Notes under the pieces: generated by a model
Database searches by the model: none
What the model saw: the letters and a program-made list of their open reading frames with translations, nothing else
Told to the model about the DNA's origin: nothing
Program-made: the position numbers and the translations under genes
Assembly (NCBI GenBank): GCA_000771265.1
Contig: JDUB01000014.1
Span: 1-64,000, forward strand
DNA length: 64,000 bases
From: Bifidobacterium thermophilum DSM 20210
Lineage (GTDB): Bacteria > Actinomycetota > Actinomycetes > Actinomycetales > Bifidobacteriaceae
Direction: 5' to 3'
Shown here: in pieces, positions 51,226 through 58,252 of the stretch
Position numbering within the stretch: position 1 is the stretch's first letter
Layout of the letters: each line of letters opens with the position of its first letter

Positions 51226-52233
51226 TTACCCTCTCGAAGCGATATCGCGCAGCGTGGCGTCGATGTCGGCGTCGATGAGGATGGACCGATCGGCGATCTG
51301 CGGCGCGGTGACCGCCTCGCCGAGATTGATGCTCGTGTAGATTGCGTTGCGGTTGACCGAAGTCCACTGCATGAACGGGAATTTGAAGATGATCGGCGTG
51401 TTCCCGCCGCTGCCCAAGTCAAGGAACAGCGTCCGACTGCCGTCAGCCTCGCATGCCCGGCGGGTGTCGAGGAAAGTCTGGTATCGTTCCGCGCACTCAT
51501 GCCATGTCTCGTCCTCAGCGAAGGTGTCATCGCAGCGCAGGTTCGGCGCCATGGGGGAGCCATCTTCCGGGCAATACGGGATGAGGCCGTCCGGAATTGT
51601 CATGCCGATGCCGGCCCATCCGCCGGCCTCGTCTGGCGCAATCAGCTCACCCCAGTCGTCGGCGGTGTCGGCGGTCATGTGCGCGAAGGTGAAGCCTTGC
51701 GCGAGTAGCATGCGCTTGATATCCCGCTCGTTACCGTAGGTGCGGGAGGTGCCGGTGCGTGAGCTTTGGAACAGCCCGTAATCGCCCTGCGTACAGAACA
51801 GGCGGTCGTCGGGGAAGCCGGCCCGCTGGAAGCAGTGGTCAACATTCGTGGTGATGACCGTGTAATCATGGCCGTCGAGCAGACTGCGCAACAGCCCGTA
51901 CGTATTCTTGGGCGGGGCCATATAGCGGTTGATGTAGATGTGGCGGCTCCACCACGCCCAGTAGGTGTTGAGGTCCGGGTATTCGGCGAACCCGCCGGAA
52001 TATATGTCGCCGATGCCGTATGTGTTCGCGAAATCGCTGAAATACCGCTCGAAGCGTTCGCCCGAATACGTGTATCCGGCGGATGTGGACATGCCAGAAC
52101 CTGCGCCGACCACAATGGTGTCCGCATCGTGGATAGCGTTCGTGAGACGGGTGATGGCATCTTCGGATGTGTCGCGATTATCCGTTGCCGGTGGATTGAT
52201 AGCGGGTGGCGTGAACAGTGACATGAACGGCAT
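51226..52233 (-). CDS. Class M sirtuin (SirTM-like NAD-dependent ADP-ribosyltransferase)
   Basis: 335 residues. The NAD loop reads VVGAGSGMSTSAGYTYSGERF (from 41), matching SirTM proteins rather than the GIPDFR of deacetylases; TTNVDHCF (128-135) is the catalytic core. SirTM enzymes ADP-ribosylate a lipoylated GcvH-like protein in some Firmicutes. No gcvH-L or lipoate ligase gene is present here, so the target may differ. Translation begins at MPFMSLF with an AGAAAGAAG site. It lies 103 bp downstream of the macrodomain gene on the same strand, so the two probably form an operon. Confidence 0.88.
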   Translation of the reverse strand: MPFMSLFTPPAINPPATDNRDTSEDAITRLTNAIHDADTIVVGAGSGMSTSAGYTYSGERFERYFSDFANTYGIGDIYSGGFAEYPDLNTYWAWWSRHIYINRYMAPPKNTYGLLRSLLDGHDYTVITTNVDHCFQRAGFPDDRLFCTQGDYGLFQSSRTGTSRTYGNERDIKRMLLAQGFTFAHMTADTADDWGELIAPDEAGGWAGIGMTIPDGLIPYCPEDGSPMAPNLRCDDTFAEDETWHECAERYQTFLDTRRACEADGSRTLFLDLGSGGNTPIIFKFPFMQWTSVNRNAIYTSINLGEAVTAPQIADRSILIDADIDATLRDIASRG

Positions 52234-52336
52234 GGTGGCTTCTTTCTGCGGGTTCCGCGGGGTTGTGATGGATGCTGGCGCGCTGTGGGGTCGGCGCTGT
52301 GGGTCCGGCGGTGTGGGTCGGCGGTGTGCTTGCCGC

Positions 52337-53239
52337 CTATGCCGCCTGGTTCCCGGGAATGCCGAGCAGCTGGCGGTAGATATGCTCGTCCGCCTCGCCG
52401 AAGACGTCGAAGATGACGGTCGGCGTTGTCGGAGTGCTGTCGTGGTCTGAATCGGCCGGTTCGCCTGATCGGTCGGCCCTGGCGCTTGTGTCCGCATGCC
52501 GGTCAAGCCACGCACGCACAGTGCGTACGGCGATTTCAGCCGCCTCCTGCTGTGGGAAGCCGAAGACCCCGGTGCTGATGCAGCAGAATACGATGCTGTG
52601 CAGGCCGTGTGTGACGGCGAGGTCGAGACAGCTGCGATAGCTCGAGGTGAGCAGTTCGCGGTCGCGGTCGCTGGGGTGCCCTGCGGCGATTGGCCCGACG
52701 GTATGGATGACATGCGCCGCCGGCAGATTGTACCCCGGCGTGATTTTCGCGCGTCCGGGCGCCTCGGGCGTGCCTTGTTCACGCATAATCCGCGCGCATT
52801 CCAGGCGCAGCTCGACGCCTGCGAAGGTGTGGATCGCGTTGTCGATGCACAGATGCCCCGGCGCCCAGCACCCCAGCATCTCGCTGTTGGCCGCATTGAC
52901 GATGGCGTCCGCCCGGATCGCTGTGATATCGCCCCGCCACAACCGCAGTCGCGGGTCGGTCGCGGAAGGGATGACGCAGGCGTCGTCGATGGCGGTGATA
53001 CCCCGGTCTGCGATGATATCGTGCAACAGGGCGTCCTGGTCCTTAAGCCATTCGCGGTCCGGCTCAATCGGTTCGCGCGTGTTCACGAACGCACGGAACA
53101 GCGCCCACAGGTCCTGCGCGGTCATGGCGGACAGGGCCGCTTCATCGGTGCGGATACCCGGCGTCCAGCCGCCGGTGTGGGCGCGTTCGTCGGCAAGGTA
53201 GCTCACCAGCGGTGTCAAGCGTTGCGCAAGCTGGTTCAT
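52337..53239 (-). CDS. Zn-dependent macrodomain protein (ADP-ribose hydrolase)
   Basis: 300 residues. A helical N-terminal region (~1-90) precedes the macrodomain: WRGDITAIRADAIVNAANSEMLGC, then GHLCIDNAIHTFAGVELRLEC, which holds the Zn-macro ligand set (Cys124, His129, Cys131), and SSYRSCLDLA and STGVFGFPQQEAA. Zn-macro proteins from SirTM operons remove ADP-ribose put on by the sirtuin. An acidic tail follows STPTTPTVIFDVFGE. An AGAAAGG site fits ATG 53239. Confidence 0.9.
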   Translation of the reverse strand: MNQLAQRLTPLVSYLADERAHTGGWTPGIRTDEAALSAMTAQDLWALFRAFVNTREPIEPDREWLKDQDALLHDIIADRGITAIDDACVIPSATDPRLRLWRGDITAIRADAIVNAANSEMLGCWAPGHLCIDNAIHTFAGVELRLECARIMREQGTPEAPGRAKITPGYNLPAAHVIHTVGPIAAGHPSDRDRELLTSSYRSCLDLAVTHGLHSIVFCCISTGVFGFPQQEAAEIAVRTVRAWLDRHADTSARADRSGEPADSDHDSTPTTPTVIFDVFGEADEHIYRQLLGIPGNQAA

Positions 53240-53322
53240 GTCATGCCTTTCTGGGGGTGGGGGTTTCCGTTTTGGGTTTGTCTCGTGTCCGGGGCGCGCT
53301 CGTAACATCGCGTGACAGACAA

Positions 53323-53366
53323 GCCCACCTCTCATGACGGTATCGTACCGGTCGTGGAAGGTGGGC
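53323..53366 (-). terminator. Terminator of the SDR gene
   Basis: GCCCACCT (53323-53330) pairs with AGGTGGGC (53359-53366), with an inner CGGTA-TCG-TACCG stem; TTGTCTGTC follows on the minus strand. Confidence 0.55.
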
Positions 53367-53416
53367 ATTGGCTTGACATCGATTATCGCGAAGAGCGGTA
53401 AGGGCGCGATTCAGGC

Positions 53417-54049
53417 TCAGGCGCGCACCACGGAGATACGCTGGCCGATATGGTTGCCCTTGGCGATCTCATCGACGATGGCGATGGCATAATCGGCGTA
53501 GCTGATGATGGATTCGCCGCGGTCATTGAGCTTCAGCTCCTCGCCGGCGAGAATATACTTGCCGGTGCGCTCGCCGTCAGCCTGGAAATTGGCAGCCGGG
53601 GAAACGAAGGTCCAGCGCACGTCCTTGCGTTCGCGAAGCTCGGCGAGTGCTTTGCCCTGCGCCTTGGCGAGCGGCTTGAAGGCGTCCGGGAAGTCCGGAG
53701 TGTCAACGAGCTGTGTCTTGTGCTCGGGGTCCACGTACAGCGAGCCTGCGCCGCCGACCACGATGAGACGGGTCTGCGTGCCGGAGAGAATGTCCGCCAG
53801 GTGCTTGAGCGAGGTGGAGTGCTGCGGCAGGGTGTCGGGGCTCCAGGCGCCGAAGGCGTCCACAACCGCGTCGAAACCCTTGAGATCGTCGGCGGTCAAA
53901 TCAAACAGGTCCTTGATGATGGCGTGCTGGGCGACGGTCTTGTTCTCGCCGCGAACGACCGCGATGACGTCGAAGCCACGATTGACGGCTTCCTTGACGA
54001 TGAGTTTGCCGGCCTTGCCGTTTGCTGCGACTACTGCGATGGAAGTCAT
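53417..54049 (-). CDS. NAD(P)-binding SDR-like oxidoreductase
   Basis: 210 residues, atypical short-chain dehydrogenase. The nucleotide loop is VVAANGKAGKLIVKEA (a NGxAG variant of GxxGxxG), then DAVVDAFG and LIVVGGAGSLYVD. It lacks a clear YxxxK pair, as in the NmrA/YwnB branch; the function there is poorly known. It is divergent from an HxlR regulator, with a palindrome between, a pairing often seen with redox- or aldehyde-responsive HxlR proteins. An AAGGAA site precedes the ATG. Confidence 0.88.
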   Translation of the reverse strand: MTSIAVVAANGKAGKLIVKEAVNRGFDVIAVVRGENKTVAQHAIIKDLFDLTADDLKGFDAVVDAFGAWSPDTLPQHSTSLKHLADILSGTQTRLIVVGGAGSLYVDPEHKTQLVDTPDFPDAFKPLAKAQGKALAELRERKDVRWTFVSPAANFQADGERTGKYILAGEELKLNDRGESIISYADYAIAIVDEIAKGNHIGQRISVVRA

Positions 54050-54155
54050 TGGTGTTCCTTACTGTTTGCTGGTTCAGGCTCGATTCGTGGCGCGTTGCCG
54101 GTCTGGCGGCCGGGCTGTGGACCATGTTGGTATCATTTCGAACCTTGGTATCTTT

Positions 54156-54184
54156 TTGACACTGTCGACTATAACGTATATAGT
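54156..54184 (+). promoter_or_regulatory. HxlR-gene promoter with operator palindrome
   Basis: TTGACA (54156-54161), 17-bp spacer, TATAGT (54179-54184). The palindrome ACTATA-ACGTA-TATAGT (54168-54184) covers the -10 and offers a TATAGT -10 to the divergent SDR gene on the other strand. Confidence 0.7.
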
Positions 54185-54271
54185 TACAAAAAGAAACAAA
54201 GCAGGGAAAAGTGCCTTGGGCACTTCTCGGTAACAATTTGATAGTTCCACGGAAAATCAGGAGAGAACATC

Positions 54272-54628
54272 GTGTCTGAATATACCGCCATCGGCGTGTT
54301 GCCTCGGGATTTGCCGGCCTGTCCGGTCGAAACCACGCTCAAACTGATCGGCAACAAGTGGGAAGTGCTTGTGTTGCGCGATCTGATGCCCGGCACCAAG
54401 CGGTTCGGCGAGCTCAAACAATCCATCGGCGGCATCTCGCAGAAAGTGCTGACGTCGAAACTGCGCGAGATGGAGGCCGACGGCTTGGTCGAGCGGCATG
54501 TCTTCGCGGAAGTGCCTCCTCGTGTGGAATACTCGCTGACGCCGCTGGGGCGCACCTTGAAGCCGGTCCTCGACGCGATGGAGCAGTGGGGCACGGCCTA
54601 TAAGAAGAGGATTGCCGCCGGGCGGTAG
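54272..54628 (+). CDS. HxlR-family transcriptional regulator
   Basis: 118 residues. Winged HTH of the HxlR type: CPVETTLKLIGNKWEVLVLRDLMPGTKRFGELKQSIGGISQKVLTSKLREMEADGLVERHVFAEVPPRVEYSLTPLG in outline. The single Cys near the N-terminus (CPVE) is a common redox sensor position. A GTG start with AGGAGAG upstream. It probably represses itself and the SDR gene through the 54168-54184 palindrome. Confidence 0.93.
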   Translation: MSEYTAIGVLPRDLPACPVETTLKLIGNKWEVLVLRDLMPGTKRFGELKQSIGGISQKVLTSKLREMEADGLVERHVFAEVPPRVEYSLTPLGRTLKPVLDAMEQWGTAYKKRIAAGR

Positions 54629-54757
54629 TGTGTTTCGGGCTGGTAAATGCGACAACATGCTGGAATGTGACCACGTCTACACAGTTTCGTTACATATTTG
54701 CCAGAGTTTTTTCAGAAACGCGCATCGTTATTCCAAGAATTGAGCGGTTACATAATA

Positions 54758-54869
54758 CATGTCAACGGTTCGGCCGGTGGCGAGGCCCATAGGTCGGCCC
54801 CATAATTGAACCCCTTCTTCTCTCTTCTCTCTCGCCCGGCGGCTTCTCACCGCCGGGTTTCTTCTTTCT
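54758..54869 (+). ncRNA. Candidate small transcript ending in a terminator
   Basis: TTATTC, 17-bp spacer and CATAAT lie just upstream, and a CCCGGCGG-loop-CCGCCGGG hairpin with TTTCTTCTTTC tail (54835-54869) ends the stretch. No open frame fits between. No known RNA family is recognised; speculative. Confidence 0.25.
54835..54869 (+). terminator. Intrinsic terminator
   Basis: 8-bp perfect stem (54835-54842 with 54850-54857), seven-base loop, T-rich tail. It is 200 bp beyond the HxlR gene, so it may end that transcript or a separate small RNA. Confidence 0.75.
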
Positions 54870-54970
54870 TGCGACAACATGACGTGCGACGGCATGGCAC
54901 GTAGTGACGCGATACGCGGCGGCACGACAGCCAAGTGCTGCGCCGCGGGCCAGACCGCCGTTCCCTTTTG

Positions 54971-55012
54971 CAAACTGGCTACGCTGGGATTTCGCTCAGC
55001 GTAGCCAGTTTG
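54971..55012. repeat. CAAACTGG hairpin repeat (perfect copy, GC variant)
   Basis: CAAACTGGCTACGCTG (54971-54986) pairs perfectly with CAGCGTAGCCAGTTTG (54997-55012). Compared with 44496, a T-A pair in the stem is replaced by C-G. It lies just beyond the 3' end of pepC. Confidence 0.85.
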
Positions 55013-55029
55013 TGAGGATGACGGGGGTT

Positions 55030-56532
55030 TCAGTCGCAGCGGCGGGTCAGCGGCTGCCACGGCTCGATATCCACCGGCTCGGTTTCGAGAATCGCCTTCG
55101 TCGCCTCGTCCAGATATTCCTTGCGGATGATCAGCTCGGTGACAAACTGATCGAACCAGTCGGCCGACGCGACATAATAGCCGTCCTTGCCGGCGTCCTT
55201 GCCCCAGCTGTTCTCGACCTTCCAACGATTCGGCTTGCCGTTGGCGTCCAGATTCACGCCGGTCAGCGTCATCGCGTGATTGCTTGCGGAATCCCAGTAT
55301 TCCAAGCCCTGACCCTTATCAAAGGTGAACTCGGTGTCGAACAGCTGGTCCACGCGCACGGTGCCGCGGTCGAAAATCCCGGCGTCGCGCAGCGAGAACT
55401 GCATGCAATCGCACGCGAACCAGATTGGATGCCCCGCACTGAGTTGGTCGATGGCCGCCTTGCGGAACACATCGAGCGGCACGTTGACGAACTCCATATC
55501 CCCGGCTTCCGCCACATTCGCGGTCCATTTGATTCGGTAGCGCTTGCCGAACGGGGTGCGGGCCATCGGCGCGTTGCACAGCGTGACCGCGTCATTGACA
55601 TCCACCGGCACATACTTGCGCACAAATTCAAGCGGCGTGATGCCGTATTCACGGATTTGCGGGCGGTCGTCGCGGCCGTCCTCGCCTTTGCTGCCCTTGC
55701 CTTCGGTGTCCTTGCCACCCTTGGCATCAGTCGTCTTGCCGGCATTTGACACATCCGCAGACGCCTTGTCGTCGCTCTTCTTGCTGTCGGCGTCATCGTC
55801 ACCCTTGGTGCGGGCCAGGAAATCAAACCGTTCCGGCGGCTCGCCCAGCGCGATGCAGCAGATGCGGTACACGGTCGCCATGTCCTCGGTTTTCGCCGCG
55901 CGCAGCGCTTCCAGGCTCTCGCCCGCCGCATGACGGCCACGCAAATCGGCGGCGAACTCGCGCAGCTTGGTGTTCAGATATTGCTTGAACGCGTCGGAAT
56001 TGCGGGAATTCGCGGATTCCGGGTATGCGGACTTCGGGACCAGACCATACTTGTTGACCAGCGCAACGAACATCTGCCACCAGCCGCCGTCATCGGCAAC
56101 AGTATCGTTGATGATTTCGAACACGCGGCTGTCGGTCGGCTCGTCAAGGGTTGCGAGCACGTTCTCTAGATACGTATTCGATTTTTCGATCGCATCCCAG
56201 AAGAACAGGTAGGATTCGGAGAACTCGAAATCCTCAAGCTTCCAACGATGCATGAGCTCATAGCGCAGGGTGTTGAGTGAGGCGAACATCCAGCAGCGGC
56301 CGGAATGCTCCTGATTCGTGATCGACCCCTGCTTGAGTTCGATTGAGAAGTCACGCGGGAGCGCACGCACGCCATGGTAATCGGTGGCGGCCTTCAGCAC
56401 GCCCACGCTGGTGGCCGCGTTCGCCGCGACCGCGTTCGCCCGGTCGGCGTTGAACCGCTGGGAGAATTCGTGCAGCTGTTCTGGCCGCAACGCCTTGGAA
56501 TCGTCTGGATTGGTGATGTCGTTCTTCGCCAT
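55030..56532 (-). CDS. pepC: Aminopeptidase C (bleomycin hydrolase family, C1)
   Basis: 500-residue cytosolic thiol aminopeptidase, usually a hexamer. The active-site Cys80 lies in QEHSGRCWMFASLN, His419 in SNHAMTLTG and Asn441 in VENSWG. An insert of about 47 residues (244-290, Lys/Asp/Gly/Ser-rich) between conserved blocks is not part of the usual enzyme. The C-terminus, which normally plugs the active site, ends RRCD. An AAGGAGC site precedes ATG 56532. Confidence 0.95.
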   Translation of the reverse strand: MAKNDITNPDDSKALRPEQLHEFSQRFNADRANAVAANAATSVGVLKAATDYHGVRALPRDFSIELKQGSITNQEHSGRCWMFASLNTLRYELMHRWKLEDFEFSESYLFFWDAIEKSNTYLENVLATLDEPTDSRVFEIINDTVADDGGWWQMFVALVNKYGLVPKSAYPESANSRNSDAFKQYLNTKLREFAADLRGRHAAGESLEALRAAKTEDMATVYRICCIALGEPPERFDFLARTKGDDDADSKKSDDKASADVSNAGKTTDAKGGKDTEGKGSKGEDGRDDRPQIREYGITPLEFVRKYVPVDVNDAVTLCNAPMARTPFGKRYRIKWTANVAEAGDMEFVNVPLDVFRKAAIDQLSAGHPIWFACDCMQFSLRDAGIFDRGTVRVDQLFDTEFTFDKGQGLEYWDSASNHAMTLTGVNLDANGKPNRWKVENSWGKDAGKDGYYVASADWFDQFVTELIIRKEYLDEATKAILETEPVDIEPWQPLTRRCD

Positions 56533-56692
56533 GATGCTCCTTGCTTGTGTGTGTCGGTGTTGAGTGTGTACGCGTGCCATGCGTATATGTCCAAAACCTT
56601 CATCGTACTCCGGGCTGGTTCCGGGCTGTTGGTCGCTTGCTGTCGGCTGTGTGCCGTCGGTTGTTTGCTGTCAGTCGCGTGCGGTATCGCGT
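56533..56692. other. Upstream part of the pepC-tatD gap
   Basis: No gene seen. The whole 56533-57048 gap is G/T-rich and is largely occupied by the 73-bp palindrome array, a 15-bp tandem repeat and the tatD -10 box. Confidence 0.4.
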
Positions 56693-56854
56693 GTATGTCA
56701 GGACATACGTCGCGTGTCAGAAGCAAGCGTTCGGCAGTCCGCAGATGTCGCTTGTGCGCTGTCGCGCATGTCCGGACATGCGCGAGCCGACGGATATCAA
56801 GGGGTCTCGCCGTCCTTCTGCGCCTTACGCATGGTTGTGTATGTCATCGCATAC
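56693..56854. repeat. Array of three 16-bp palindromes with 73-bp period (GTATGYC type)
   Basis: GTATGTC-AG-GACATAC (56693-56708), GCATGTC-CG-GACATGC (56766-56781) and GTATGTC-AT-CGCATAC (56839-56854). The middle one extends to a perfect 24-bp palindrome (56762-56785). Starts are exactly 73 bp apart. Same motif as 27208-27369. Confidence 0.8.
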
Positions 56855-56875
56855 GCGACCGGGCGGAATATTTCG

Positions 56876-56920
56876 GGCAACCGGGCAGTCGGCAACCGGG
56901 CAGTCGGCAACCGGGCAGTC
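56876..56920. repeat. 15-bp tandem repeat, three perfect copies
   Basis: GGCAACCGGGCAGTC three times in a row, followed to about 57000 by decayed versions. A candidate variable-number repeat. Confidence 0.85.
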
Positions 56921-57035
56921 GGGCAGCCGGGCAACTGGGCGATCAGGTAGCCAAGCAATCAGGCAGTTGGACAGTCAAGCGGTCAAGGAGCCAATCAGCC
57001 AATACCTTGGCCCATCAACGCCGCCCCCGATTGAT

Positions 57036-57041
57036 TAGACT
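57036..57041 (+). promoter_or_regulatory. Leaderless-type -10 box of tatD
   Basis: TAGACT, seven bases before ATG 57049. Confidence 0.4.
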
Positions 57042-57048
57042 GGAAGCC

Positions 57049-58008
57049 ATGTCCAAGCATCACCATCGCGACCGCAGCTGGGCGCCCGCCCCTGAGCCGC
57101 TTCCCACCGACGCGCGCGTCATCGACGATCACACGCATGTGGCGAGCGTTGTCCCCTTCTCCCGCGAAATGAACCGGCAGGCCATCGAGCGTGACCAGCC
57201 GCCGGTGCCCGTATACTCGGTCGATGAGCTGCTCGCACAGGCGCAGGCCGTCGGCGTTGAGGGGGTCATCGATGTCGGCTGCGAATATCCGAATCTTGAC
57301 ACCGCTGTCCAGATGGCCCTCGACCACCCGGGTGTCGTGCATGCGGCGCTCGCCATCCACCCCAATGAGGCCGTATTGCACGGTCACCGCGGCGTTCCCG
57401 GGCCGGACGGTCTGCCACTGAGCTACAAGCCCTACCATGACGTCAGTTTCGAGGATGCTCTCGCGAGAGTGCACCGGCTGGCCCTCGACCACCCGCGCGA
57501 AGTGGTAGCGATCGGCGAGACCGGCATGGACCTGTTCCGCACTGGTGAAGGCGCCAAAGAGCTGCAACGACAAGCATTCCGCGACCATATCGCGCTCGCC
57601 AAGGAGTTGGGCCTGCCCATGCAGATCCACGACCGCGACTCGCATCGGGAAGTCATCGACACGCTGCTTGCGGACGGCAGCCCCGAACGTACGGTGTTCC
57701 ACAGCTATTCCGGCGACGCCGAGATGGGTCGCATCGCGGCCGAACACGGCTGGTATCTAAGCTTTTCGGGAACCGTCAGCTACAAGGGCAACGACGGGAT
57801 CCGTGAATCGGCGCGGCTCGTCGGTCTCGACCACATCATGGTGGAGACAGATGCTCCGTATCTGAGCCCGATGCCCTACCGCGGGCGTACCAACGCGCCG
57901 TACATGATTCCGTACACGCTGGCCGCGCTCGCCGAGGTCTTCGACCTGCCGGTGGCTGAGGTCGCGCGCGCCACCCGTCGCACTACGCGTAAGGTGTACG
58001 GCATTTGA
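57049..58008 (+). CDS. tatD: TatD-family metal-dependent hydrolase
   Basis: 319 residues. Predicted metal-dependent DNase/hydrolase with a TIM barrel. Ligands: His-x-His in VIDDHTHVAS, Glu in IGETGMDLF, His in MQIHDRDSHRE, His in FHSYSGDAE and Asp in VETDAPYLSP. About 60 extra residues at the N-terminus compared with E. coli TatD. The start at MSKHHHRD is supported by a -10 box seven bases upstream; the long open extension upstream covers the tandem repeats and is rejected. Confidence 0.93.
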   Translation: MSKHHHRDRSWAPAPEPLPTDARVIDDHTHVASVVPFSREMNRQAIERDQPPVPVYSVDELLAQAQAVGVEGVIDVGCEYPNLDTAVQMALDHPGVVHAALAIHPNEAVLHGHRGVPGPDGLPLSYKPYHDVSFEDALARVHRLALDHPREVVAIGETGMDLFRTGEGAKELQRQAFRDHIALAKELGLPMQIHDRDSHREVIDTLLADGSPERTVFHSYSGDAEMGRIAAEHGWYLSFSGTVSYKGNDGIRESARLVGLDHIMVETDAPYLSPMPYRGRTNAPYMIPYTLAALAEVFDLPVAEVARATRRTTRKVYGI

Positions 58009-58125
58009 GCGAACGGATTGCCCGGCGTCTCAGGGATGCGCAGCAAGTTGCCGATGACGGCGTATTCCCGGTGGTTGTGAAAATTAGACAGAACCGTGAA
58101 ATACCCCCATTTTGCGCCCGGATTG

Positions 58126-58155
58126 TTGCAATATCTCGTGACCGTCGTATAGACT
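58126..58155 (+). promoter_or_regulatory. Candidate kup promoter
   Basis: TTGCAA (58126-58131) and overlapping -10 choices TATAGA (58148-58153, 16-bp spacer) or TAGACT (58150-58155, 18-bp spacer). The leader is about 90 bases. Confidence 0.5.
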
Positions 58156-58172
58156 TGCGGCTGTCTGTAAAG

Positions 58173-58237
58173 GAATCGTGATGGTACTACGATTCGCTTG
58201 CCAGGCATGAGTGTTCACGAGCGGGGAAGGTCCCCGC
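58173..58237 (+). promoter_or_regulatory. Structured kup leader (two hairpins)
   Basis: GAATCGT (58173-58179) pairs with ACGATTC (58189-58195), and GCGGGGA-agg-TCCCCGC (58221-58237) sits just before the GGAGG ribosome site. Not a match to the ydaO c-di-AMP riboswitch as I know it. Confidence 0.4.
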
Positions 58238-58252
58238 CGATGGAGGAATGTT

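Noticed and set aside
54758-54869. 4.5S SRP RNA or tmRNA
   Set aside because: No GGAAG-type SRP loop and no tRNA-like acceptor end or tag frame.
56374-57048. N-terminal extension of TatD by 225 residues
   Set aside because: The frame crosses the palindrome array and tandem repeats and overlaps pepC; a -10 box directly before 57049 marks the start.
58160-58252. ydaO-type c-di-AMP riboswitch before kup
   Set aside because: The leader is too short and lacks the conserved junction sequences I know for that class.
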